A stretch of 64,000 nt of DNA from JBLNDJ01 sp050261515 (GTDB lineage: Bacteria; Acidobacteriota; Terriglobia; Bryobacterales; Bryobacteraceae). Below the pieces are notes generated by a model. That model had not been told where the DNA came from, ran no database searches, and saw only the letters and a program-made list of their open reading frames with translations. Positions 24,636 to 33,120 of the stretch are shown piece after piece. The stretch covers positions 26,624-90,623 of the forward strand of contig JBLNDJ010000057.1 in the NCBI GenBank assembly GCA_050261515.1, in the 5' to 3' direction. The number at the start of each line of letters is the position of its first letter. Position 1 is the first letter of the stretch. The position numbers and the translations under genes were made by a program.

Positions 24636-25835
24636 TTGACAATTCCGCGCGTCAAACCCCGCATGCTCATGATTTCGCCCGTGACTCCGTACCCTGTCCA
24701 TCACGGAGCCGGGAGCGCGATCTATGGCTATATCCGGGCGCTGCGCGACGTGTTCGACATCACGTTCGCGGGCTTCTGCCCGGAGCGGTTTCTCGCGCAG
24801 GCGCAGGAGGGGCTCAACACGCTTTGCAGCCGTGCGATGCTGTTTCCGGCGCCGCCCGCGCGGAAGCTCGACGCTTTCTCGCGCACCCCGTTCCTGTTCT
24901 CGAATCTCCAGAGCGATGAGATGCACAGGGCCGTGGACCGCGTCCTGGAGGAAGAATCTCCCGACGTCGTGCAGGTGGAGTATCTCGGCATGGCGGAGTA
25001 CGCCGAGGGCGCGCGCTGCCGGCGGATCGTCCGCGCTCACGTCCAGGAGTGGTGGCATTACTACCTGAACTGGCGGCGGACGCGCGGGCTTCGCACGCGG
25101 CTTCAGCACCTGTTCTGGTCGGTGGATTCGATCCGGCACAACCGGCGCACGCTCGAAAGCTTCGACTGGGTGCTGGTGACCTCGGAAGAAGAGCGGCGGC
25201 GGGCGATCGAACTCGTGCCCAATGTCCGGGCCGAGGCCTTGCCGTTCATGCTTGTGGACTGCGACCGGTTCGAGCCTCCCGCTGCGCCTCCGAAGGAGCC
25301 CCGGATGCTTTTTGTGGGGTTTTTGCCCCACTCGCCGAACTCGGAGGCGCTCGAGTACTTCATCCGGCGCGAACTTCCGCTGATTCGCAGAGAAGAGCCC
25401 CGCGCCACGCTGACTGTAGTTGGTGAGGGCGCATCGAACGCACTGAAGGGCCTGATGCACGACAGCGGCGTGGAGTACCGCGGATACGTGGAGGCGATCG
25501 GCGACGTCTACCGGGAGGCGCGGGTATACGTCGCGCCGGTGACGAGCGGCGGCGGTATACGCACCAAGATTGTCGAGGCGATGGCGGCGGGCGTGCCGGT
25601 GGTTTCGAACTCGTTCGCGCCGATGGGGCTGGGCCTGATGCCGGGCCAGCACCTGCTGGTTTGCGACACGCCGGAGGAATCGGCCGCGGCCATTCTGCGG
25701 CTGTTCCGCGACGACGAATACTGGCGCTACTTGAGCGGGTCGGCGCGGCTGCTGGTGGAGAACTCGTTCAGCCTGCGGACCGTGGGACCGCGAATCCAGG
25801 CGCGCTACCGCCAATTTCTGGAAGAGACCGTATGA
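24636..25835 (+). CDS. GT4-family glycosyltransferase
   Basis: A 399-residue GT-B fold, retaining glycosyltransferase of family GT4. The N-terminus (SPVTPYPVHHGAGSAIYGYIRAL) is the acceptor-side glycine loop. The donor half has FVGFLPHSPNSEALEYF, GYVEAIGDVYREARVYVAPV and the donor-site GGGIRTKIVEAMAAGVPVV. It probably extends a surface glycan. Start TTG 24636 is uncertain; ATG 24663 would remove nine residues. The stop overlaps the next gene (ATGA). Confidence 0.85.
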   Translation: MTIPRVKPRMLMISPVTPYPVHHGAGSAIYGYIRALRDVFDITFAGFCPERFLAQAQEGLNTLCSRAMLFPAPPARKLDAFSRTPFLFSNLQSDEMHRAVDRVLEEESPDVVQVEYLGMAEYAEGARCRRIVRAHVQEWWHYYLNWRRTRGLRTRLQHLFWSVDSIRHNRRTLESFDWVLVTSEEERRRAIELVPNVRAEALPFMLVDCDRFEPPAAPPKEPRMLFVGFLPHSPNSEALEYFIRRELPLIRREEPRATLTVVGEGASNALKGLMHDSGVEYRGYVEAIGDVYREARVYVAPVTSGGGIRTKIVEAMAAGVPVVSNSFAPMGLGLMPGQHLLVCDTPEESAAAILRLFRDDEYWRYLSGSARLLVENSFSLRTVGPRIQARYRQFLEETV

Positions 25836-27634
25836 GCACGGTCCTCTATTTCGCCACAGGCGATCCGGCCGAAGTCAATGCGGAACTGGAGAGGCTGCGC
25901 GGCAGGCTGCTGTGCGTGGTGTCTCCGCGAGGCGCGGCGGCGCAACTGAACTGTGGGGGCGCCCCCGTTTACACGGCGCTCGCGGCCGTCTTCGCGTGGC
26001 TGCGGCTCCGCGCGCTCCTGAGGCGGACGCGGGAGGTGGAAGTCGTCTGCTTCCGGTCCCCGGGCCGGTTCCGCTGGTTGAAATTCCTCGCGTGGAGCCT
26101 GTCCGGGAACCTGGTTTTTTCGGACGCGGCCGGCGCCCGCCGGTCGCGCGGCCGCTTGCACCTGCTGAGGGCCGCCGCCGCGCCCAAGGGCGCGATCTGC
26201 GTCATCGGCTCGGCTTCGGCGGCGCGGCTGGAACAAATCGTGTCGAACTTGCGGGCGCGCTATCCGGATGTTCCCCTCGAAGTGGCGGCCGGGGCGCGGC
26301 CCTGGCTGCGCGCGTACTTCGGCCTGCTGCGGCGCTGCTGGGGCAGGGAACGGTTCCGGGCCATTGTTCTCGCGTGCACGCGAGAAGGCTACGGCGCGCT
26401 CAAGGCGCTGGGGTGGCTGCTTCCCGTGAGACGCGTGGAGGTCTATAACGAAAACCTCGACGTGTTCTCAGGCCGGAGCGCGCTCGCTCTGGCGCGGCAC
26501 TGGCGGTGGCGGATGCGCCTTGCGCGCGGGCGCCGCGCGGTCGGCGTGATCGGCTCGGCGTCGGGATTCTACCTGAAGACGATCGTCGCGGACGTGCGCG
26601 CGCGGTTCCCCGGTGTCCCTATTCACGGGCTGCTGCCGCGGCGGCTGGTGGAGCCGGCCGGCGGCCTCTTCGACACCGTCACCGTTTTGAATCCCGGCCC
26701 GGCGGGCGTGCTTCAGGTGTGGCGCGCGCTGCGCAGGACGCACCAATACTGGATGGTGCCGTGTACGGAAGAGCCGTACGCCGGCATGAAGCTGCTCGCG
26801 TTCCTGCTGCCGTTCGGGCCCAGGCAGATCTACAACGAACTGGCGGACGCCTTCTCCGCGCGCGACCTGCGCATCCTCGGCCGGCATATCGCCTGGAGGC
26901 TGCGCGACCGGCTGACCTTCAAGATTCTGACTGGAACGGCGGGGAGCAATCCGCCCGCGCGCCTCATGCACCTGGTTCTATACTCGCTGCGCCTGGCCGC
27001 AGGCGCGTGGACGCTCGGCCGTGTGCGTATTGCGAGCCTCGTCCGCGCGAAGTTTGCGCGGCGGCCGCGGCCGAGCGTGGACCTGATCTATCTCGATTCG
27101 AAGCCGGAAGTGCCGCTGCCCGTGGCGAACATGCGGCTGGCGGCGCGCATCGACAACGTGGGCCGCCCGCGCGACGTCGCCGGGAAAATCAACGCCGCGG
27201 TCCGGAGCAGCCACGCGGACTTCATCTGCCTGTTCGATTCCCGGTGCAGCATGAGCGAAGAGGACTGGCTCGAAAGGCTGCTCAAGACCTTCGACGAGCG
27301 CACGGGGCAGGTGGGGCCGCAGATCGCCGGCGCGGCCGCCGATGGGATGATCCGCGGGGGCCTCGCCGCGCCCGGTGCGCCGCCGCACTGGAATTCCGAT
27401 CACGCGGTCTGCTGCCACGTCGAGCCCGACTGGCTCGAAATCGACGCGCTGCCGTGGGTCTGCCTCGTCGTCCGGCGCAATGCGGCGCTCGAGGCCGGAC
27501 TGTTCGCCGGAGCCCAGGAGGCCGGGCCCGTCCGCGTCGATCTGGATTTCTGCCGCCGCCTCGCCGCGCATGGCTGGCTGTCGCTGTGCAACCAGAGCGT
27601 CACGGCTTCGCTATCATCTCCTTGGAGAAGATGA
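25832..27634 (+). CDS. Triplicated-domain protein with GT2-like C-terminus
   Basis: A 600-residue protein not recognised as a whole. Residues 3-112, 121-232 and 236-362 look like three copies of one unit: a strand followed by a helix (ATGDPAEVNAELERLRGR; VIGSASAARLEQIVSNLRAR; VIGSASGFYLKTIVADVRAR) and later a LKFLAWSL / LKALGWLLP / MKLLAFLLP helix followed by a short acidic loop (NLVFSD; VYNENLDVFSGR; IYNELADAFSAR). Residues 415-600 resemble the second half of a GT2 glycosyltransferase (ADFICLFDSRCSMSEEDWL; DLDFCRRLAAHGW) but lack its nucleotide-binding N-terminus. ATGA-coupled on both sides in a polysaccharide operon, so a glycan role is likely. The start is the ATG 25832. Confidence 0.65.
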   Translation: MSTVLYFATGDPAEVNAELERLRGRLLCVVSPRGAAAQLNCGGAPVYTALAAVFAWLRLRALLRRTREVEVVCFRSPGRFRWLKFLAWSLSGNLVFSDAAGARRSRGRLHLLRAAAAPKGAICVIGSASAARLEQIVSNLRARYPDVPLEVAAGARPWLRAYFGLLRRCWGRERFRAIVLACTREGYGALKALGWLLPVRRVEVYNENLDVFSGRSALALARHWRWRMRLARGRRAVGVIGSASGFYLKTIVADVRARFPGVPIHGLLPRRLVEPAGGLFDTVTVLNPGPAGVLQVWRALRRTHQYWMVPCTEEPYAGMKLLAFLLPFGPRQIYNELADAFSARDLRILGRHIAWRLRDRLTFKILTGTAGSNPPARLMHLVLYSLRLAAGAWTLGRVRIASLVRAKFARRPRPSVDLIYLDSKPEVPLPVANMRLAARIDNVGRPRDVAGKINAAVRSSHADFICLFDSRCSMSEEDWLERLLKTFDERTGQVGPQIAGAAADGMIRGGLAAPGAPPHWNSDHAVCCHVEPDWLEIDALPWVCLVVRRNAALEAGLFAGAQEAGPVRVDLDFCRRLAAHGWLSLCNQSVTASLSSPWRR

Positions 27635-28329
27635 AAGCATTCTGTTCGATTGCGGTCCTGCTGGCCGCCTCCGCCGCAAGCGCGCAAAAGCCGGCCGCGG
27701 AGCCCGCGGTTCCGTTCCGGGACGAATCGCTGCACTACACGGTGAACTGGCCAAGCGGGCTGAGTTTGGGCGAGGCGCAGATGCAGGCCTCGCGCAAGGA
27801 CGCGCAGTGGAGCTTCGCCTTTTCACTGGACGCCGCTGTGCCGGGCTTTGCCGCCAGCGACACCTACTCATCCGTCGCCGCGGGTGATTTCTGTTCCACC
27901 GAGCTGAACAAGCGCTTCACACACGGCAAGCGCAGGGGCGACGAGACGACCACATTCGACGCACAGGCGGGAAAGGCCGTGCGGCAAACGCTGAAGGGCG
28001 GCCAGTCGGAGGTGCAGATTCCGGCGTGCCCGCGGGACGCGTTGTCGTTCCTCTACTACGTGCGGCGCGAGCTGGCCGACGGGCGCCTGCCCGGGCCGCA
28101 GACGGTGTATTTCGGCGCGCCCTACCAGGTGCGGCTGGAGTTCGGCGGGCGCGAGCGCGTGAATGTGAACGACCGCCCCGAGAACGCAGAGCGCATCGTC
28201 GCGTCGCTGAAGGGGCCGGCGTCGCAAACCACCGTCGAGCTGTTCTTCGCGCTCGACCGGGCGCGTACGCCGCTCGTGGTGCGGGTTCCGCTCGCGGCCG
28301 GAAAGTTCACCATGGAACTCGTCCGCTGA
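27631..28329 (+). CDS. Secreted DUF3108-like protein
   Basis: A 232-residue protein with a signal peptide (about 1-18, ending ASAASA). The mature part has the DUF3108 pattern: ESLHYTVNWPSGLSLGEAQMQ, then a TTTFDAQAGKAVRQTLKGG segment and ALSFLYYVRRELADG. Such proteins are periplasmic or outer-membrane associated and of unknown function. The ATG overlaps the preceding stop (ATGA), with TTGGAG upstream, placing it firmly in the glycan operon. Confidence 0.75.
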   Translation: MKAFCSIAVLLAASAASAQKPAAEPAVPFRDESLHYTVNWPSGLSLGEAQMQASRKDAQWSFAFSLDAAVPGFAASDTYSSVAAGDFCSTELNKRFTHGKRRGDETTTFDAQAGKAVRQTLKGGQSEVQIPACPRDALSFLYYVRRELADGRLPGPQTVYFGAPYQVRLEFGGRERVNVNDRPENAERIVASLKGPASQTTVELFFALDRARTPLVVRVPLAAGKFTMELVR

Positions 28330-28332
28330 CGT

Positions 28333-30291
28333 ATGCGCGTCGCTTTTTTCTCGCCCATGCCGCCGGCCAAAAGCGGCATTGCCGATTACTCCGCGGCGCT
28401 GGTGGAGCCGCTCGGGCGGCTGGCGGATCTGCGCGTATTCGATTCGGCCGCCGAGGCGTTCGATCCGGCCCGGTTCGACGTCGCGGTCTACCAGGTCGGC
28501 AATAATCCGTATCACGAGTTCGTGTATGAGGCGGCGATGCGGCATCCGGGCGTCGTGGTGTTGCACGAGGCGAACCTGCACTACTTGATGGCGGATCTGA
28601 CGATCCGCCGCGGCGACTGGGACGCCTACCTGCGGGAAGTCGAGTACAACGCGGGACCGCAGGCGATGGCTCACGCGCGGCGGGCGCGCGCTCTCGAGGT
28701 TGGGCCGGATTACCTCGGGATCGCGATGACGCGCCGGCTCATCGAAAGCGCGCGCGGCATCATCGTGCACAGCAACGCGGTGCTCGAGCACGTGCGCGCG
28801 GCCGGCTACGCGGGGCCCGTGGCGCGCATCCCGCACGGCGCCTGGCTGTGCTATGCCGACCGGCAGGGATTCCGCGAGCGGCTCGGCATCGGGGAAGCCG
28901 CGCCGCTCATCGGCGCGTTCGGCTTTCTCAAACCCTACAAGCGCATCGCCGAGTCGCTGCGGGCCTTCGCCAGGCTTCTGCGCGTGGAGCCGCGCGCGAA
29001 GATGATTCTCGCCGGCGAGCCGCATCCCGATCTGCCGGTGGAATCCATGATCCGCTCGCTCGGGTTGAGCGGCGCGGTGCGCGTGCTGGGGTATCTCGAT
29101 ATCGGCGATTTCACCGGCTACATGGCGGCGTGCGACGTGGTGCTGAATCTGCGCTACCCGACCGTCGGCGAGACTTCGGGAAGCCTGCTGCGGGCGCTCG
29201 GGCTGGGCAAGCCCGTGCTGGTTTCCGATGTCGGCGCCTTCCGCGATCTGCCCGATGACGTCTGCCTGAAGGTTCGTGTGGGCGCCGGGGAAGAGGACGA
29301 AATCTTCGAGCATCTGAACACGCTGGTCTCGCGTCCCGAGCTGGCCGCCGCGCTCGGCGCGCGAGCCCGAGCCTGGGTAGCGGCCGAGTGCCCCTGGGCC
29401 CGCGTGGCGGAACGCTACGCGCGGTTCCTGAAGGCCGTGGCACACAACGCCCCGTGGAGCGACCTCCCCGTACCCGCGCGCGATGCCGCGCCCGGCAATG
29501 CGATCGCGCCGGAGACGGTACGCGAGTGGGCGCCCCGGCACTCCGCGTTCCGGGGCTACGTCGATGCGCACCTCACCCGCCTGACTAAGACCCTCGAAAT
29601 TATCCCGCCCGGGGGTCCCTGCGACCGAATCCTCGAAATGGGCGCCTACCTGCAAATCACCCCGGCGCTCCACTCCGAGCTTGGCTACGGAGAAGTGCGC
29701 GGCTGCTACTACGGCGAATCGGGCCACACCGAGCGGCGCTCGGCTGTATCGGCCGGGGGCGAGCGCTTCGAATGCGAAGTGGACCTGTTCGACGCCGAGA
29801 AAGACCCGTTCCCCTACCCCGACGGCCACTTCGCCACCGTGCTCTGCTGCGAACTGCTCGAACACCTGTTCGAAGACCCGATGCACATGATGATCGAGAT
29901 CCACCGCATTCTGCGCGACGGCGGGCACCTGGTCCTGACCACGCCCAACCTCGCCTCGCTGCGCGCGATCTCGGCGATTCTCCAGGGCTACCATCCGGGG
30001 CTGTTTCCGCAGTACATCAAGCCGTCGAAGGAGGGCGTCGTGGACCCGCGCCACAACCGCGAATACACGCCTCGCGAGATCCGGCGGCTGCTCGAAGACT
30101 CGGGCTTCGACGTCGTGCGCCTCGAGACCGGGCCGTTCCGCGAGCAGCCGCGGCCGGAACTCGCGTGGGTGGAGCGCCTGCTGCGGAATTTCCATTTCGA
30201 CACCAGCTTGCGCGATGAAGGGATATACGCCGTGGGCCGCAAGGCGGGGCCGGTGCGCGGCGGGCGCTATCCCGATTGGCTCTACGCATGA
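28333..30291 (+). CDS. GT4 glycosyltransferase fused to SAM methyltransferase
   Basis: A 652-residue two-enzyme fusion. Residues 1-375 are a GT4 glycosyltransferase (FSPMPPAKSGIADYSAALVEPL acceptor loop; GAFGFLKPYKRIAESLRAF; VVLNLRYPTVGETSGSLLRALGLGKPVLVSDVGAF donor site). Residues about 400-640 are a class I methyltransferase (RILEMGAYLQITPAL in the SAM-site position; DPFPYPDGHFATVLCCELLEHL; MMIEIHRILRDGGHLVLTTPN). The SAM loop reads EMGAYLQ rather than the usual ExGxGxG, which is degenerate. A glycan could be extended and capped by methylation by one polypeptide. It starts 3 nt after the DUF3108 gene. Confidence 0.85.
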   Translation: MRVAFFSPMPPAKSGIADYSAALVEPLGRLADLRVFDSAAEAFDPARFDVAVYQVGNNPYHEFVYEAAMRHPGVVVLHEANLHYLMADLTIRRGDWDAYLREVEYNAGPQAMAHARRARALEVGPDYLGIAMTRRLIESARGIIVHSNAVLEHVRAAGYAGPVARIPHGAWLCYADRQGFRERLGIGEAAPLIGAFGFLKPYKRIAESLRAFARLLRVEPRAKMILAGEPHPDLPVESMIRSLGLSGAVRVLGYLDIGDFTGYMAACDVVLNLRYPTVGETSGSLLRALGLGKPVLVSDVGAFRDLPDDVCLKVRVGAGEEDEIFEHLNTLVSRPELAAALGARARAWVAAECPWARVAERYARFLKAVAHNAPWSDLPVPARDAAPGNAIAPETVREWAPRHSAFRGYVDAHLTRLTKTLEIIPPGGPCDRILEMGAYLQITPALHSELGYGEVRGCYYGESGHTERRSAVSAGGERFECEVDLFDAEKDPFPYPDGHFATVLCCELLEHLFEDPMHMMIEIHRILRDGGHLVLTTPNLASLRAISAILQGYHPGLFPQYIKPSKEGVVDPRHNREYTPREIRRLLEDSGFDVVRLETGPFREQPRPELAWVERLLRNFHFDTSLRDEGIYAVGRKAGPVRGGRYPDWLYA

Positions 30292-31457
30292 CGCAGGCGC
30301 GCGTGCGGCTTCGAGTCGAGAACGCCTCGGCGGAGGTATGGACGCCGCGCGACGGCTATGCCGTGTCATACCAGGTGTTCGACACCGAGTCGGAAACGCT
30401 GGTGATCGACGGGCCGCGCACGCCCCTGCCGGGCGAGTTGCATCCCGGAGAGGCAATCGAGATCGACGTGCCGGTCGAGTTTCCACCCGAGCCTGGCCGC
30501 TACCGCGCATTCGTCTCCGGCATGCGCGAGCACGCGTTCTGGTTCTACGAGCGCGGGATGCCATTCGTGGTGGTTGAGTTCGCGGGCGGAGCAGTGTCAA
30601 GCCAGGTCACGACCATGCGCGCGCTGCGCCGGCGGAACCTGTGGCGCGCCGCGGGCCGTGCGTGCAGCTATCCGTTGCTCTCGATGTGGAGGAACCGGAG
30701 CCTGATCCGCTCCATGGTGCGGCGCGACATCGTGGGCCGCTACCGCGGCTCGTTCGGCGGCGCGTTCTGGACCATCCTGAACCCGCTGCTGCTGATGGCG
30801 ACGTACTTCTTCGTGTTCGGCATCGTACTGCGCGCGCGCTTGGGTAACGATCCCAGCCGCACGGGCTTCGTGCTCTACTTCCTGTGCGGCATGCTGCCGT
30901 GGCTCGCGTTCAGCGAAGCGGCCGGGCGCGCGCCGTTCGTCATCCTGGAGCACAGAAACTTCGTCAAGAAGCTCGTGTTCCCGCTCGAGACGCTGCCGGT
31001 GAACCTGGGCGCGGCGGGGCTGGTGATCGAGGCATTCGCGCTGCTCATCTTCGTGACGCTGCTCTACGCCGTGCGCGGGAGCGTCCCCGCGGCGGCGCTG
31101 TGGCTGCCCGCGCTCGTGATTCCGCAACTGCTGTTCACCCTGGGCGTCGTCTGGTTTCTGGCGGCGCTCGGCGCCTACATGCGCGATCTCGGCCAGATCA
31201 ACGGCTTCCTGCTCACGCTATGGTTCTTCCTGACGCCGATCTGCTACCCGGCCGAATCGCTGCCGCGCGAGGCGCTCGCGGTGCTGTCGAAGAACCCTAT
31301 GTTCGTACTGGTCCAGGGCTACCGGGACCTGTTCCTCGAAGCGCGGCCGCCCGCGTGGGGACCGCTGTGGAAGCTGTGGGTGGTCTCGCTCGCGTTCTTC
31401 GTCGCGGGCCACGCCTGGTTCTACAAGCTGCGTAAGAACTTTGCGGATGTGATCTGA
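30288..31457 (+). CDS. ABC-2 polysaccharide exporter permease with N-terminal beta domain
   Basis: A 389-residue protein. Residues about 120-389 are a Wzm/TagG-like ABC-2 permease with six helices (RDIVGRYRGSFGGAFWTILNPLLLM; LWFFLTPICYPAESLP). Residues 1-95 are an added beta-sandwich (VRLRVENASAEVWTP; GPRTPLPGELHPGEAIEIDVPVEFP; PGRYRAF), resembling glycan-binding domains normally found on other export or transfer proteins. ATG 30288 overlaps the preceding stop (ATGA). The expected partner ATPase (Wzt) is not encoded next to it or elsewhere in the window. Confidence 0.85.
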   Translation: MTQARVRLRVENASAEVWTPRDGYAVSYQVFDTESETLVIDGPRTPLPGELHPGEAIEIDVPVEFPPEPGRYRAFVSGMREHAFWFYERGMPFVVVEFAGGAVSSQVTTMRALRRRNLWRAAGRACSYPLLSMWRNRSLIRSMVRRDIVGRYRGSFGGAFWTILNPLLLMATYFFVFGIVLRARLGNDPSRTGFVLYFLCGMLPWLAFSEAAGRAPFVILEHRNFVKKLVFPLETLPVNLGAAGLVIEAFALLIFVTLLYAVRGSVPAAALWLPALVIPQLLFTLGVVWFLAALGAYMRDLGQINGFLLTLWFFLTPICYPAESLPREALAVLSKNPMFVLVQGYRDLFLEARPPAWGPLWKLWVVSLAFFVAGHAWFYKLRKNFADVI

Positions 31458-31468
31458 CCCCCCCCCCC
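31458..31468. repeat. Homopolymer tract of 11 C
   Basis: Eleven consecutive C immediately after the permease stop codon, in the 71-bp gap before the next gene. Such tracts are slippage-prone. Here it lies outside any reading frame, so a coding phase switch is not implied; the true length is uncertain. Confidence 0.9.
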
Positions 31469-31528
31469 GTCCGGGCCGCTGAGCCGAAGTGCGGGCCGGT
31501 TGCGCGTACAGAGAGTGAGGAGGCCGCC

Positions 31529-32149
31529 ATGCTGGCCGTGCTTCTTGCTCTTCTGATTTCTCCGGCGGGGTTCGCGCCCGACGCGGTGCTGGCGCGTTAC
31601 ACTGCGGGCGAGGCGGGCCGGCGGGCGCCGGCCGGAGTGGTCGAGGTCGAGATCGAAGCGTCGCTGCCCCACCGGGCGGAGCGCGGGCGCGTGCTAGCCA
31701 TCCGGCACGGCGCGGCATCATACGATGTCATTCGCAGCGAGGGCGACCAGACCGTGAAGCGGCAGGTGATTGCGCGGTATCTCGCGGCGGCGGCGCGGGG
31801 CGGAGCGATGGAGGCATCGGCCGTCGCGGTCACTCCGGACAATTACAAGTTCCGGCTGGTTGGCTCGGTCGAGAGCGGCGGCACGCTTTCATACGTCTTC
31901 GATATCGTTCCCCGCAAGAAGCGCGTGGGGCTTATGGAGGGCCAGATCTGGATCGATGTCGCCACCGGCATCGCCGTGCGGGAATACGGCCGGATGGTCA
32001 AGAGCCCGTCCGTATTCCTGCGGCGGATCGAGGTCCTGCGCGACACATCGATCCGGAACGGCGCGCCGTATCTGCGGATTACGCGGCTCATGATCGACAC
32101 GCGCGTGGCGGGACCGGCCGAGCTGACCATCCGCGAGAGTCCTCAGTGA
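31529..32149 (+). CDS. Secreted protein of unknown function
   Basis: A 206-residue protein with a short signal-like N-terminus (about 1-15). The body is beta-rich with VVEVEIEASLPHRAERGRVLAIRHG, SVESGGTLSYVFDIVPRKKRVGLMEGQIWIDVATGIAVREYGR, a pattern reminiscent of periplasmic lipoprotein-sorting (LolA-like) or negative sigma-regulator folds. No motif fixes a function. GAGTGAGGAGG lies before the ATG. It is overlapped by the GH5-like gene (GTGA), so the two are probably co-translated. Confidence 0.6.
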   Translation: MLAVLLALLISPAGFAPDAVLARYTAGEAGRRAPAGVVEVEIEASLPHRAERGRVLAIRHGAASYDVIRSEGDQTVKRQVIARYLAAAARGGAMEASAVAVTPDNYKFRLVGSVESGGTLSYVFDIVPRKKRVGLMEGQIWIDVATGIAVREYGRMVKSPSVFLRRIEVLRDTSIRNGAPYLRITRLMIDTRVAGPAELTIRESPQ

Positions 32150-33120
32150 CTGCGTACCGGCGCGGCGTGAATATCGCCGGCGCGGAGTTCGGCGAAGATC
32201 ACCTGCCGGGCGTGCACGGCCGCGACTTCACGTACAACAGCGAGGACACCTTCCGCTATTTCTGCGCGAAGGGCCTGAACCTGTTCCGAGTCTGCCTGCG
32301 GTGGGAACGGCTTCAGCCCGAGCTGCGGGGCCCGCTCGATCCCGGCCACACCGGCTGCCTGCGGCAGAACATCGAGTGGGCGCACAAATACGGCGGCCAG
32401 GTCATCATCGACATACACAACTTCGGCCGGTATGGGAATTTCGCGATCGACAATCTGTACGACGCGCGGATGCGCGTCTCGACGCGCGATTTCGCGGACC
32501 TCTGGACGCGCCTCTCGGCCGAGTTCCGGGGCGAGCCGGGCGTCTACGCCTACGGCTTGATGTGCGAGCCGCACGACTTGGGCGAGGCCGATTGGAAGAC
32601 GGTCTCGCAGACCGCGCTCGCGGCGATCCGCGACAACGGAGACTCCACGCTGGTCCTGGTGCCGGGCGACAGTTGGTCGAGTTCGGAGCGCTGGCCCGAA
32701 GTGCATGGGCCGCGGGGCTGGATCGCCGACCCCTCCGGCAACTTCGCCTACGAAGCGCACGAGTATTTCGACGCGGATCACAGCGGCTCCTATGCGCTCA
32801 GCTACGACGAGGAGCTCGCCCGCGATTCCGGCCTCCCGTCGATCGGCCGCGCGCGCCTGCGACCCTTCACCGATTGGTGCGCGGCAAACGGCGTGCGCGG
32901 GTTTCTGGGCGAGTACGGCGTCCCGGACAACGACCCGCGCTGGCTCGCCGTGCTCGACGATTTTCTGGACGCGCTCGACGAAGCGGCGCTCGGCGGCGCC
33001 TGCTGGGCGGCCGGGGAATGGTGGGGCGACTATCCGCTCTCGGTACAGCCGCGCGAGAATTTCACGCTCGACCGCCCGCAACTCGCCGTGCTCGAGCGGC
33101 ACACCGGCTCTAGCGCGTGA
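32146..33120 (+). CDS. GH5-like glycoside hydrolase
   Basis: A 324-residue TIM-barrel hydrolase of clan GH-A, closest in pattern to GH5. The conserved barrel residues are visible: Arg48 (LFRVCLRWERLQP), His91 (DIHNFGRY), acid/base Glu141 in MCEPHDL, His204/Tyr206 (EAHEYFD) and nucleophile Glu255 (GFLGEYGVP). Position 140 is Cys where the family has Asn (NEP). No signal peptide is seen, so it may act in the cytoplasm, or export is by another route. It closes the glycan operon and may trim or recycle the glycan. It overlaps the convergent aldolase by 11 bp. Confidence 0.75.
   Translation: MTAYRRGVNIAGAEFGEDHLPGVHGRDFTYNSEDTFRYFCAKGLNLFRVCLRWERLQPELRGPLDPGHTGCLRQNIEWAHKYGGQVIIDIHNFGRYGNFAIDNLYDARMRVSTRDFADLWTRLSAEFRGEPGVYAYGLMCEPHDLGEADWKTVSQTALAAIRDNGDSTLVLVPGDSWSSSERWPEVHGPRGWIADPSGNFAYEAHEYFDADHSGSYALSYDEELARDSGLPSIGRARLRPFTDWCAANGVRGFLGEYGVPDNDPRWLAVLDDFLDALDEAALGGACWAAGEWWGDYPLSVQPRENFTLDRPQLAVLERHTGSSA

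Noticed and set aside
27868..30600. 910-residue open frame on - opposite the glycan operon
   Set aside because: It spans parts of three well-supported + genes, has no domain motifs and an Arg/His-rich composition typical of antisense shadows.
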